Source of the DNA: Acanthaster planci
Taxonomy: Eukaryota > Echinodermata > Asteroidea > Valvatida > Acanthasteridae
NCBI RefSeq assembly: GCF_001949145.1
Contig: NW_019091378.1
Span: forward strand, 673,986 to 737,985
Length of the DNA: 64,000 bases
Direction: 5' to 3'
Shown here: positions 25,305 to 37,033 of the stretch, piece after piece
How positions within the stretch are numbered: the first letter of the stretch is position 1
Layout of the letters: the number at the start of each line of letters is the position of its first letter
Notes under the pieces: generated by a model
Seen by the model: the letters and a program-made list of their open reading frames with translations, nothing else
The model's database searches: none
Told to the model about the DNA's origin: nothing
Made by a program: the position numbers and the translations under genes

Positions 25305-25665
25305 GGAAAGAAGACTGCCAATTTATATAACGTATATACCATAATATACCCAACGTATATATTAATAAACACTGTATGCTCGGNNNNNNNNNNNNNNNNN
25401 NNNNNNNNNNNNNNNNNNNNNNNNNNNNNNNNNNNNNNNNNNNNNNNNNNNNNNNNNNNNNNNNNNNNNNNNNNNNNNNNNNNNNNNNNNNNNNNNNNNN
25501 NNNNNNNNNNNNNNNNNNNNNNNNNNNNNNNNNNNNNNNNNNNNNNNNNNNNNNNNNNNNNNNNNNNNNNNNNNNNNNNNNNNNNTGATATATGTTGGGT
25601 AAGGGCAAAACCCGTTATATAAATTAACATCTCCCCAAATACATCTTGGAAAAAAGACTGCCAAT
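25305..25665. mobile_element. gapped insertion flanked by 18-bp direct repeats; SINE-family arms in opposite orientation
   Basis: GGAAAGAAGACTGCCAAT (25305-25322) and GGAAAAAAGACTGCCAAT (25648-25665) match at 17 of 18 bases and look like a target-site duplication. Inside, the left arm (TTTATATAACG ... TTAATAAACACTGTATGCTC) has the plus orientation of the sequence seen at 7441-7515. The right arm (GGGTAAGGGCAAAACCCGTT) has the reverse orientation. The centre is unsequenced. It may be a pair of head-to-head SINE copies or one element with inverted ends. Confidence 0.55.
25384..25585. other. assembly gap (202 N)
   Basis: Run of N. It lies inside the repeat described above, and translated frames crossing it are meaningless. 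The true gap length cannot be read from the sequence. Confidence 1.
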
Positions 25666-26290
25666 GTTGCAAAGGTTCATAGTTACGTGCAGGCATTTCA
25701 CCAGAAATAACTTTAGGCCAGTACTGGTACAATATGTACATGCTTGGTAAGGAAACATTACGACAAAAACTCTTCACTAGCAGCATACATGTAGTTCCAC
25801 ATCAAAAATACATCTTTTGGGGCATGGTTTTGTTTTGGCTATGTGTTGTCCTTATTTTCTGTGACATTTCCGTCCATTTTCCATAACACGTTTTTGGAGG
25901 ACTACGGAATTTAGATTACTGGATAACAAATTTGCACCATTAAAATCTGCATTTACATGTATTTTCATTTTAATCAAACGATGTATAATTTATCCAACAA
26001 TCTAATGAATTACATATATACATGTACAGTAAGTTTGCAAAGTTCGAGCCCAACAACTTTGTCACGCGCAGTCACATCAAACTCCATTGAGGTGCATTTA
26101 ATAAAGCTGTTTTCGTTTTAGCAGTGAAAGTGTACTGTAATTTACAGGTACATGTATGGTACACCTGATTACATGGACATGATAAACAGAACAAGATGAC
26201 TGCCTTTTTCATGGCCTTATGTCCACTGGATTTTTCACAAAATATTCTGCATTTTTCTACATTTTGGGGTTCAGTGGTTGAAGATGGGGC
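25666..26290. other. intergenic, no gene recognised
   Basis: AT-rich sequence with isolated TACATGTA words near 25785, 26020 and 26150. I see no frame or inverted structure of note. Confidence 0.5.
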
Positions 26291-26883
26291 TCAGACAACC
26301 ATTTGCCAACTTGACTCAGAACAACTTGACTGTTGACACAACTTGACCGGTGGGACAACTCAACTGTCTATGCCTCACAAATGGACAGATAACTCGACTG
26401 AAAGGGCAAATTGTCAATCTGATTCGTACGTGTGATGTTACTGCAGTTTAAACTATGCCCACTGTATACAGAGCAACACGGAACCATTAGAACTGGAAGT
26501 AAACACACAACTTGAGTGCTCATCCAATGGAAGCTTGCAATCAGTGATGCGTGCTCGTGTATGACGAAGTCACTTCTGAACCAGATTAAAGCAAGTTGAC
26601 TTGTAATGAGTACACTTGTGCTTAACAGTCACATTGCCCACACCTTTTCTCCAAGTTAAAAAAAAGAAAGGACTGCCAGATAGATTTACTGTCTCCCACA
26701 CCTACAGACTAGCAACTATTCAGTGTGGTGCAGCTGAGGTGCCTGTGCACTGCAGACTGTGCACTGCACCACCGCGCATGCCGCGTCACTTGTACGGGTA
26801 ACCAGTGGAGTTGTCCCACTGGTCGAGTTGTGTCAACGGTCAAGTTGCCCCGACTCGAGTTGAGAAACAGTTGAGTTGTCTGA
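26291..26883. mobile_element. foldback/MITE-like element with long imperfect inverted arms
   Basis: Left terminus TCAGACAAC (26291-26299) is mirrored by GTTGTCTGA (26875-26883). Within about 90 bases of each end, blocks such as GTTGACACAACTTGACC and GGTGGGACAACTC have inverted counterparts (for example GTTGTCCCACTGGTCGAGTT at 26811-26830). The arms are rich in a CAACTTGACT word. There is no coding capacity and no secure target-site duplication; the class is unknown. Confidence 0.65.
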
Positions 26884-27459
26884 CATCCAACATATTCAAT
26901 ACGATAATAAAAATCAGTCCATTAGTATGGTTGATGATAATACCAGAAAGTGGAATAAACCTCCTGAAATGACGAAAAAGCTTTAGTTTGGCTCTTAAAC
27001 TTGCATGATTTATGCCAATAAGCAGCATTCAGTATCATGATAATGAGAATCTAATGTCAATATCAGCAAAAACTTGTCATTTAATCTGTCAAATTTTTCT
27101 GAAATCCCATTTATATGACTTCAATATTTATTGACTATTTTATTTGAAAATACCTATCCATCTACATGTATCTATCTGTATTGTAAAGTTGTGCCTTGAA
27201 ATCCGACACACCAAATGCTGCCTTCGTTTTTCAAAATGGCGCCGCCCGTTGTCAGCATTTAACAGTACAGGCCGGGTTTTTCGAGGTGCCATACATCCGA
27301 ACATTTACAATTTTGGAAAGCTTTAGGGTGCTGGTATGAAAGTCCAAACTCTGAGAAATACACCGGTGTAAGTAAAATTGGCGAGTCATTCTTATTTCGG
27401 AAGATATTAAGATTAAATCCTGTAGTTTGGTTTTAGGCATTTAAGACGTGCCTTGAAGT
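26884..27459. other. intergenic, no gene recognised
   Basis: AT-rich spacer with a short GC-richer stretch near 27237-27300. Open frames are 62 codons or less and unsupported. Confidence 0.45.
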
Positions 27460-27537
27460 AGGCCTGTGGTGGCGACAGATAAGATACAGATTGTAAAAGC
27501 GAGCCACTACAGCCCTATTTGTGGGGCCAGGGTTCTG
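27460..27537 (-). mobile_element. short hairpin-type repeat, copy related to 47035-47145
   Basis: On the minus strand it reads GGCCCCACAAATAGGGCTGT, then GTAGTGGCTCGCTTTTACAA and CTTATCTGTCGC. The same order, with small differences, occurs at 47044-47106. The terminal inverted repeat is less well kept here than in the other copy, so this copy looks older. Confidence 0.6.
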
Positions 27538-27601
27538 CTAGCCCCACTAGTGTGGCACTCCTGCCCCATCCTTAGCCACACATCCGTATATGCAATTTAG
27601 T

Positions 27602-27764
27602 TTCGGCATACTGAAAATTTTCGGTGCACCCACTTATCATCGTGGGCGCAAGGCAAAAAGACTTGAAAATACCAGAACAACGTGAGAGGCTAAGGATCAT
27701 CTCCGTGTGCTTAAGAAATTGTGCCCACGATAAGTGGTGCGCCAAAAATTTTCAGTTCACCGAA
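27602..27764. mobile_element. 163-bp inverted-repeat element (MITE or foldback)
   Basis: The left arm (TTCGGCATACTGAAAATTTT, then CGGTGCACCCACTTATC and CGTGGGC) pairs with the right arm read in reverse complement (TTCGGTGAACTGAAAATTTT, then TGGCGCACCACTTATCGTGG). Only about 70 bases separate the arms, so the transcript or single strand would fold into one hairpin. There is no coding frame of its own and no TSD that I can define. Confidence 0.75.
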
Positions 27765-30185
27765 TTTCAGTCACTCTATTATTCTTATCACTTCAACTTC
27801 CGGTAAGGTTATGACAGCACAATGTTTCCATGGCGATCAAAAAACGAGCTACGAACTAGTGTCGCAAATACCAGTCTAACGCATACATTAGCGTATGCAC
27901 GTGTAACTGGACTATTTCGAAAACACAAAAATTTAACCGCCAAGGGTGGTTTCACATGATAAAACAGCTTACCTCGAGCAGAAAACGAGTTATATTCATC
28001 TTATACATCATTTTTCTTCTCAAGCCCACAAAGAACAAGCATAGCAGGAATTTCTTAGGGTCAACAGGCACGAAAACACGAGGTTCTATCTCATTCCCAA
28101 ACTGGGATACTTTTCAAAGCCTGTAGCACATCCAGCTGTGATGCCATTTGCGCATAATCAAAACATACGTATTGTTACTCAACCTCGTTCCATGAGTACG
28201 ATCTTGCCGGTTAAGGAACGCGCACTCAGCTCATGGAGTCGAGGTTGATTTGTACCATCTTGACAACGTTTAACAACTCCTCGAATGGAACTTTGCTCGC
28301 GAGTAGGATACCTTTTATATTTTATTTATTTATTTATTTATTTTTACATAAACCCCTTGCACTTTGTAACCATTCTTTTCACATGGCATTTCATTTTGAA
28401 ATGAAAGTCACAATGTTAAAGAAAACTATCGAAGGGCTGAGGAAATCCTAGATAGTTTCGCAAGTTTTACGGAAACCCTATTCGCCAGAAAGCCATTTTT
28501 GATAATGTTCCCTAGCAGAACCTATTCCATTCAGTGTCATTATGTCAGACAATTCGGGGTTCCATGCCTCACATTCATTTTGATAAATGTCGCTTACAAC
28601 ATTGGGATATAATAAATCACACATTTTAACTTCTTCATCGTCTTAATGAAATGAATCTGTGATGAGCTTTTTTCGCTGCTTCCATTTTGACTTTCAGAAC
28701 ACTTTCGAAACGACTGACTTTGGCTTCGTCTTCACCAGTTTCTGCCATGTTGAGGTTGTGTTCGAAACGACAAGTTCTGACTCAGGCTTGAAGCCTCATT
28801 TCTGTTTTGGTCAAAAACGTTACCAAAAATAGACACGTTAAACTCGCTCTCATTTCAATAAGGCCGACTGTGAGTAAGGTGATTGGTCGTGTGACCGTGG
28901 TGTCTACCGGATCTGAAGACCCTTCAAAGCAATCACACTATTTTTGTCAGGGAAGTGGGGAAATGGGCCTACATAAAGGGGTTCATTAAAACTTTCTTAT
29001 CCAACAAACAAAACATTTTGCAGCGGTCTCACAACCATAAAAGTATTAACCGTAATTCCCCTAAAAATAATAACAGTAACGAACCAAAAATAAATTGTGA
29101 AAATTGTGCACATTACTGGTCCCGCTTCCTTTAATCTGAATTGGGAGACTGATTGCGAAGGAGCAGGGTTGAAGGGTAAACTGAGTTTCACCGAGGTGTG
29201 TCAAGGCCTTTGGAACGAGGGCATCCAAAATTTCAGAACCGTGGGCCAGGTGGTGCAGCGTTTTAGCACTACTAAATCTTGAGAGAGACTCAGCTCTTAT
29301 CATTTCCTTTATGAAATTTACCGATACTTATCGATATTTTCCACGCTGGGTGCCATACTATAATGTAGCACACTTTCATCGTTAAACAAAATCACAATAT
29401 TTAGAACATGATTTTCAAAACTATAATTCTACACTCTAGGAAACTAATTTAAGCCGAGTAGGGCCTACTCATAAGGATCCTTGCTATCAACATTTTGTTT
29501 TCTACAAAAGTGACCGATAATAATTTCCTCCTTGAAAAAGGAGCAACGTGTATTAAAATGTAAACAGTTGATAAAAACCGTGCTCCATTCGACGTAAATA
29601 TCTACTTCACCTTTAAAGCTCTGCAAGAGCAGGCGAACTATTCAAAGGGTGGTTGTTTTCCAGTTCGTAAACAAAACATTGTGATGTAAGAGGAACCAGG
29701 CTTACGTAATTACAAAAAGACGTTGCGAGCCCTTTGCATTTTTCATCAAAGACGAAGTCATACGATGATTCACACAGTGCATGTGTACAGGATTTACAGT
29801 ATCAATCTCAAGCCCAATTATAATTTTCTCCTAAAGAAATTTTGCGAAAAACTAACCCCAATATAATTTCATGCCGGCAAAACAATACCGTATGTTTCCT
29901 TTCCCCACCGTCTTTGACATTGGTACAGCAGCAATCGTCAGTTCTGCTTTGATCCGAAAAATTAGGATAGTTAAGAACAACTGAAATCTGTTAAAAACTC
30001 AAACTGTGACCAACTATCTGTCCATTACGGTGGTAAAAAACATTTCAAGGCCTTTGGGCCAGGCGAAGTCATTATTTTTCAAAATGAATTCACCAAACGT
30101 CATTTATCAAACTTTAAATTTCAGGTAATCCTCCCGATTTTGTTCAGATGTTGTGTATTAAAATCAGAGTAAAACGGGAGAGCTG
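27765..30185. other. spacer downstream of the FAM181-like gene
   Basis: No gene recognised. A (TTTA)n microsatellite lies near 28316-28343, and an imperfect palindrome (CAACCTCG..CCATGAG / CTCATGGA..CGAGGTTG) at 28179-28248. Because the flanking gene is on the minus strand, its 3' UTR should occupy the right part of this stretch. I could not place a polyadenylation signal with confidence. Confidence 0.5.
28179..28248. repeat. imperfect palindrome
   Basis: TCAACCTCGTTCCATGAG on the left and CTCATGGAGTCGAGGTTGA on the right form an inverted pair with a loop of about 30 bases. It could be a small foldback relic; no target-site duplication was seen. Confidence 0.5.
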
Positions 30186-31652
30186 TCAACTCCAGTCCTT
30201 GCTTGGGGACCACGGCGTTGCCTCGTTCATGAAAGCTTGGGGGAAGGTAGGAAGGGTCCTGTCCCCTCCCGTGCTGATGCTCTGTCCTCCCGTCAAACTA
30301 CGGTGCGTATCCTGTTGCCTTATGTGCTGCCTCATCTCGGCTATCATCGCCGGGTAGCTCATATCTGGATTACTGGTGCAACCTGACTGACCTTGGCAGA
30401 GTTGTTGAGCAGGGGTGAAGTTGTAATGGGTCTGGGGCGGTTGGGCTCGATGATGAGCCGCACCGTAAGAGTCGAGTTGACCGCCCACAAACTCGTGGCG
30501 GGGTCCCTCGTTACCTGTGAAGTACTCATCAATGTCGACTTGGTTCGTTGTGTCACTATCCTTTTGGATTCGACTCTGGTAGTGGGTCGAATTGGGCTCC
30601 AGTGCATTGTAAGTAAAGGTGACGTTGTCTTGTTGCACGTTGTTTGGATGTTGATGCAAAGTGTTAGCATACAGCAACTGCCCTGTGTTACGAGCAGGCT
30701 GCGCACTGTCTAGGCCTACCCATTGCTCCAAGGCGTTGCTGCCGTGTGGATCAATCACTTGAACTTGTTGCACATCGTCATGACTGGGCTCTTTCTCGAA
30801 GTCATGGGCAAACGCACCGTGCTGCATCCCCGCCAAGACGCCATTCGCTCCGCTGCCCATTTCGCCGTGTCCGGTATCGGAAACAGTGGCTGTCCTCTCC
30901 TCCCGTGCCTTAGCTGTCCTCATCTCGTCCAACAGCGGGTTTAGTATCTGGTCCAAGTCTGCGGTCGAGCAAAGCCAGTCGATGGTGTCGCGGAGGGCAA
31001 TGTCGTCGTCATCCTCCTCTTCTTCCGATGTTGACACGCTGGGAAAGTCGAAGTCGACACTGAGCGAAGACAAGATTTCCCGATGAGGCAACAGGAGTGA
31101 GCTGACGTCGGGCTCCTGGAAGAAAGACACGGGAAGATTGCGCCTTTTCAGGGGTACTGGCTCATGCCCTATTGGTCTCTGATGTTTGACTTTGGCACCG
31201 TCTTCGTCAGCCCCAGAAGTTTCTGCGTGCAGGAGCGCCTTCAAATCAAACATGGCCGAAAGGGACTTGCACTGCGATACATTCAGATGTGCCTTCGTCT
31301 CCCTTGAGCGCGTCCCATACTTGGCCCTAGGCGTTTCGCCTGGTTCGGTGGATAATGCAGACTTGGCAGCATCCCTGATCCCCTGCGCGACCTTTTGGTC
31401 TCCCATCAGTCCGCCGCTCTGCGACTGCTGGGAGCGCCTCTTGATCTGCTTCTGCAAGTATTTGCGGTGATTGACTTTCCGTCTCGATCTTACCGGTCTG
31501 TCCAGGGCGTGCTTGATGTTGCTGGACGCCAAGTCCACGAAATGGACGAGGTTGTTGCTGCTTTGCGAACCCTCGGTCCAGGGAACAGAGCAGCTGTAAT
31601 TGCAATTGCCATACACTGGCATACCAGCGTACGCACACGCATTCAAAGTCAT
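30186..31652 (-). CDS. FAM181-like protein, TEAD-binding candidate (488 aa, intronless)
   Basis: Single open exon. The start chosen is the first ATG (31652) after an in-frame upstream TAG. Residues about 33-51 ([19 protein letters not shown]) and 57-75 ([19 protein letters not shown]) match the N-terminal signature of vertebrate FAM181A/B. Residues 128-142 ([15 protein letters not shown]) give a further short family-like block. Residues 166-182 ([17 protein letters not shown]) are the Omega-loop motif by which FAM181 proteins, like YAP/TAZ, are reported to bind TEAD transcription factors. The remainder is low complexity and probably disordered, with an acidic stretch at about 206-215 and a Gln/His/Pro-rich C-terminus; no signal peptide or membrane segment. 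It is longer than human FAM181A. The family assignment rests on these motifs; the role (nuclear TEAD partner) is inferred. Confidence 0.85.
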   Translation of the reverse strand: MTLNACAYAGMPVYGNCNYSCSVPWTEGSQSSNNLVHFVDLASSNIKHALDRPVRSRRKVNHRKYLQKQIKRRSQQSQSGGLMGDQKVAQGIRDAAKSALSTEPGETPRAKYGTRSRETKAHLNVSQCKSLSAMFDLKALLHAETSGADEDGAKVKHQRPIGHEPVPLKRRNLPVSFFQEPDVSSLLLPHREILSSLSVDFDFPSVSTSEEEEDDDDIALRDTIDWLCSTADLDQILNPLLDEMRTAKAREERTATVSDTGHGEMGSGANGVLAGMQHGAFAHDFEKEPSHDDVQQVQVIDPHGSNALEQWVGLDSAQPARNTGQLLYANTLHQHPNNVQQDNVTFTYNALEPNSTHYQSRIQKDSDTTNQVDIDEYFTGNEGPRHEFVGGQLDSYGAAHHRAQPPQTHYNFTPAQQLCQGQSGCTSNPDMSYPAMIAEMRQHIRQQDTHRSLTGGQSISTGGDRTLPTFPQAFMNEATPWSPSKDWS

Positions 31653-34600
31653 CACAGTCGATGTAGTGTTTCCAAACGTAACAGATGACTACACGCTTTG
31701 TGAACTCGTGTCTGTATTTTCTCCAAGCAGACGGCTATACGGTTTATAACTTATGATCCAAACAACTAACTTTGCCTTGCATCAGTGTTACCTTTGAAGC
31801 CCAGTTCGTTCAAGAGTGCTACAGAACCGTCCTTCGGCGGTGTCCTTGTATTTTTGCGATGTTTCCCATGCGCAGCCTCGATCCTTTTTCTCAGTTCTGA
31901 AAAGAGTGACCTTGGTCGGGTCATCGTCGAAACTGTTCAAGTGTCGACTGCTTTTCCCGCCCCATGTGACGAGGTGTATCCTCGAATCACGGTGCAATTC
32001 TGTGTCACAGGTAAACACCCTGGCATGCCAGAACTGTTAAGAAGTGGCTGAGCTTCGCGTGTATTTGCTTTACGAACTTGAACCAAAAATCCAAACACTT
32101 GAAGGGTGTGATTTGGCTGGCCGGCCTGCATGTATTTTGGTCGTGTTACCTTGGAGCCGACACACAATGCAAACTTATTCGGGACAGCGATGACTGCTAT
32201 GAAAACAAAACCGATGTTCTGTTGTCTCGTCTTTGATTGGTCCAACCAGGTTAATAGAACTTCGTTGTGATGCGGTTAAGTCCCTGGACAATCATAAATC
32301 AGGCCATGTTATCTGTAATCAACTATCTTGCCTACACTCAAGTGTTGCTTGAAAATAAAGTTTGAAACGGTCTAAACTGCAGTGCTAGAGCACATAACTT
32401 TAAAACGAAGCTGTTCGTGACTGTGTATCAATCTAATCTTTCATCACGTCAAGACGAGCAAAACGATGGTCGTATATGCCAGTGACGCAGTAGTACACAG
32501 GCCTACATTTCAATGAAAACAGGACTTTAGAAGAATTGTAGACCGCCTTAACACCCCCCCATAGCGAAATAATGGTCGTGAAGAAAATTGCAAAAAACAA
32601 ACCGAAGCATTAGGGGCCTAATGTAGATGCTGTTTGTTTTTGTTTGTTTGTTTGTTTGTTTTTTTGGAGAGGGGTGATGTTTTCATGTGATATATATTTA
32701 AGAGAAGTAACCAGGTTCAAGAGCGAGTCCTTCCTTATGAGCCGATGCAGTGTAAGATTGGACGAGAGTCACATGCAGGCCTCCATTCCGGGAGGATGCC
32801 TCGCCAACGTTTCAGATGTTTACGTACAGGTCTCCAGCTGGGGGTGGAGTCGCCTCTGTCCCTATTAGTCGCTTTACCTGCACTCTAACGTGATGGACCG
32901 TGTTTACTGTCAAGACCCGACATTCGATGGGGAAGAAATTAAGAGCGCTTGCAACAGACCAGTGGCCGCCGAGTGGGTGGGGGACGGCGGTCGACTGAAA
33001 TCATAAATGACCCAACTGAGAAAATTCCAACTGGGGAGGTTGAACATCACATTACCTGAAGCCCGGGCGCTCTTCACAGTGTCACTGGGGGCATTGGTCA
33101 TGACACAGTCCGTTCTTTTTCGTTGCTCTCACTTGACAGTGGGATGTGGTCATCCCTTTCACAAAACTTTGAAGAAAATACGTCACAGCTAAAGACTCGC
33201 AAAGCAGCGTGGGACGCTTGCTGCCTTAATTAAAGCGCCCTTACCTTATACGAACATACAACAGACTTCCAATTTCTTCAAAGACATTCCGTCATGCACT
33301 ATCGAAGAGTTAGTTAACACACTTTAATAAGGTCGATTTTGGGGGGGGGAGTCAGGAAAAGTTTTACCACCTTTTGGGGTCTGAGCATTACGAAAAAATT
33401 TACAGTCGTTTTTGCAAAAAAAATCCACCTCCCGCCCCCGACCCGATACCTGGATACACCACATGGTATTAGATGCTGACATCATCTTCAGGTGTTAGGT
33501 CTCAAAATAAATAAGAGCACATTACAATGCACAGAACATTCCACCTTCCTTTATTATATCACAACGCATAATACAACAGCTTACGGACCCATATACTAGC
33601 GTACTCTCAGAACACTCATTGATACAACATAAAACGACGTCACTCTTTTAAAATTCCTTATTCGTAAATCCACTTTTTCATAGTTTGCATGATTATTGAA
33701 GCGAGACATTACATTCAGTGCTATCTAATAACTCAGAAGAGGCCAAACGCACAAAAACATAAAATCCTCAATGTCACAAACTATCGCGTACATACCGGTA
33801 TGTGATACGTTACAGTCCAGTTATTTCACCTGAGGTCAAGTCAATTCTTAGCCTATTTTTCCAAGTATGGCTCAAGTCCAAGTCCCATCACTAAAGAGTT
33901 GTTACCGGAAAACATCCAAATAGAAAAATAAAACAACTGTAATACATGTAACGAACCGAAACTATTTATTTTGATTGTGTGTTAGGTACTGTGGAGGAAT
34001 CTGAACGTCTAGTAAATCGCCACAATGAACAGCTAGCCTCCAGTGCAGAAACAGTTTCGGTGACAGAGCAGAACATTTTCACAGAAAATACAAAAGGCCG
34101 TCTGTAGAACGTAACAAGTCAGTCAGTTTTTCTCGCACGACACGTGCACGCACGCGCACGCCGACAGTGACTGTCACATTCATTAATTTGGCTTTGCGTG
34201 CGAGTCATAAATTGTATACTGGTTTTTCGTAAGGGCAAATCCTTGTATTAAAAACTGTTAGGCCTATATCTACTTCTTACATTATTACTCAACAGCCTGC
34301 CGTTAGTATAGGGAGACCAATTTTCCCGTCCTCCTTGACCACTAGCCAAGTCCGAGTCGAGCCGAGACCAAAGGCCACAAAAACGGCATAACTGCTTTCA
34401 TTATAACAACCTTAATAAGTATCTGCGATATCATTACCTGAGTACGCACTATAGTTTCACGTAAGCAGGTGATAGCGTTTACCTCGACTTTTTACTGCTG
34501 AGGGTAACCCTTAGTTTGTGAACTCTGGGGATTTTCATCATTGTACTAGTGGCTTGAGTGATACTTCTGTGGAACAGTGTCACAGTTCGCCTTCTCTGAG

Positions 34601-35008
34601 ATACCCATGATTGCTGGTCATCCCAAAATCCGCTCCGAATATGCTATAATAGAACTAAGTGGTGCACAGGTGAATACAATCATGGTCTACCACGGTCACT
34701 ACAATCAAGTTTATACATTTTATAAGAATTGAAACAAGAGAAAGAGGCACAATTTAGCTTAACAAGGAAACAAGCGAGCGCAAACAATTTGTTCACAATG
34801 GACTAGGTTAACTGAAGGTAATACCTTACCAATCCAAAACAAAGTCGAATAATGCAAACAAAAAATGTTTGTTTGCAAGCGTCTCGCGCTTGAAACTGAA
34901 ATACCAAGGTTTCCACAGAAATCTGAAGGCTAGATTTTAAGATTTTACCAGGATTTCAAAAAAGTAAAATTTGACACTTTCCATGAGAAAAGTTGTTTTG
35001 TATTACGA
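31653..35008. other. upstream spacer of the FAM181-like gene
   Basis: This stretch should contain the 5' UTR and promoter of the minus-strand FAM181-like gene at its left end; no TATA box or upstream exon could be assigned. A (GTTT)n microsatellite lies near 32636-32665 and G/C homopolymer runs at 33340-33440. Short frames at 31785-32245 on both strands overlap and look like chance in GC-richer promoter-proximal DNA. Confidence 0.45.
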
Positions 35009-35879
35009 ATTAATAATAATAAAAACTTTTTTATATCGCGCAGATTTCATTGCAAATATGATCAAATGCACATTCCACACAGTTTACAAACATTAAAGTG
35101 CAATAATACCATAACATCATATATAATTGGACCTAGCATTGAAATACAGTATACGTCAACACTGGAATACAATGAGCATTAAAATAGCCATTAATTCACT
35201 AAAACTAAACACAGTGCATACAGCATTTCACAAAAATCCACACACACAAAATCCGATTGGGACAAATTACCCACAGAAATTACTGAAAAACAGAAGTGAA
35301 CGGGTGTGTTTTAAACAATACTTTGACTGTCTGCACACCACTGGCACACCTGACACTATAGGGCAGACCATTCCACAATGTTACCCGGCTACGAACTGAG
35401 GGGTGGGAGAGGAGGACACATTATTTGAGCTTCGCAGTCTGTAGCGAGACTGTGGTCGAACATAGATTAACTTAGTTAGATATTCTGGACTTAATCCATG
35501 TAAAATTTTATATGTCATCAACAATATTTTGAACTTTATCCTAAATTTAACCGTGGGCCAATGCAAATCAATCAATACAGGAGTAACGTGGCTGAACCTA
35601 GAAGTCTTCAAAATCACCAACTGGCACATGCATTTTGAACACGTTGAAGTTTACTTATCGGGTTTCTGGTAAACCATAACATAAACTACTGCAGTAATAA
35701 ATGCGTGTACCAGCATCTCCGTGCTTCTTTGGGACAGAGTCTTTCCAATTAACTTTTAGTAATGCAGTTTCTGTGATGTGATGAGTGCAGTATGCAGACT
35801 GATGAACTGGGTACAAATTATTTTTCATAAGGTTAAAATGCAACTGATTAACTACAGCTTCTTCCAACAACTTAGACAT
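35009..35879 (-). mobile_element. LINE relic (CR1/L2-like reverse transcriptase, core deleted)
   Basis: On the minus strand, 35879-35755 reads as the start of a LINE reverse-transcriptase finger region (SKLLEEAVVNQLHFNLMKNN, then SAYCTHHITETALLKV). After a deletion that removes the catalytic core, the typical C-terminal part follows across frameshifts: LVHAFITA, YCSSLCYGLP, then SRFSHVTPVLIDLHWPTVKF and FKILLMTYKILHGLSPEYL. The 3' end has a GCGCGATATAA-type sequence and an ATT-rich tail (35009-35040), usual for invertebrate LINEs. It is clearly dead; the clade is judged by pattern only. Confidence 0.85.
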
Positions 35880-37033
35880 GAACTTTGACTGTCGTAGCCA
35901 CCCCGATAGACTGACAAGGATACAGCCTGTAGTATTATTCCGTTATCACATCAAAAGGGGCCAATCAAAATTAGCCTTGCTGATTTCACGGGAAGTTTCC
36001 ATTATTTTTCTCCCATCTGACAACAGAATTCCAGGAAACCTTACTTTTCACTATTTTCCGTAAACTTTCCGTGAATTTCTAAGACACAGTTCCCTCGATC
36101 GGTCAGCATTTTTCCATGACCGCCGGAAGCCTGAATTCCTGCATTAGTAGGAGGGAATTTCATTTGATCCATGAAATGTTTGAATTTCCACAAAACTCGT
36201 TAGCGTTGCCTCTTACTTTGATAAAGATGTCATGAATGATTTCGGAGAATTTTTAAGCAGACTATTATGTCACCTTAAACAGTCAAGAGGATTTTCACAG
36301 GTCAGTGATTCAGTGCGCCTATACGGAGAGAAGATCGAGATTTTCGTTTCCGAATGTACACTGTCACCGCAGATTAATTTCGTCCCAATGTATCAACTGC
36401 ATACTGCACTGCTCGGCTAACAATTCAATTCGTCAAAGTCACTAAGCGTTCACAACCATAATATGGGATATTTATAGGACTTGTGACAAGGCAAAATTAC
36501 ATCTAACGCATACTGTTGACATTTTCTCCGCTATACATAACAATAAAATTTAATGTCCTTACTCTAATGTCCTTCTTGCAAAGGCCGATGGGGTTCGAAA
36601 CTTAAAGCCGACAAAACATTAAAACAAAACAGCAGTCACTAACTGCAGGCAACAAAAATTATTCCGCTTGATGAGATTTGCGCTGCGATTTCCGCTGGTA
36701 AAGATCTACTGCAAAGTGCTTAACTCTGCTTATATCTTAAAATGTTATCAATATCAGTAATGAAGGCCTGTCACTGTATGAAATGTATTTAATTTGTACA
36801 CTATACCTTTGTGTAAGGAGGATAGTTTCATGGACGTATAATGTTCTTTAAAGGACCTGTCCGTAAATAATTGTCCACTTGTTCTCCAGCCTCTTATGCA
36901 GAAGTGAGTGGATCAAAGCAGAATTTAATAGAGGCACAGTACTTGCGGAAGAGGGGATTTAACACATAACCAAAAGGAAGAGGAAACGTGCAACTCTCTC
37001 ATTTCCATGGCTCGTCTTGATGTTTGCGTACAT
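35880..37033. other. spacer between LINE relic and GPCR
   Basis: No gene recognised. As the GPCR lies on the minus strand, its 3' UTR should fill the right part of this stretch. AT-rich without inverted repeats of note. Confidence 0.5.

Noticed and set aside
25225-25786. Frames of 100-166 codons across the gap
   Set aside because: Mostly unknown residues from the run of N; not real.
30359-31688. Plus-strand frames across the FAM181-like gene
   Set aside because: Antisense shadows of the minus-strand coding sequence.
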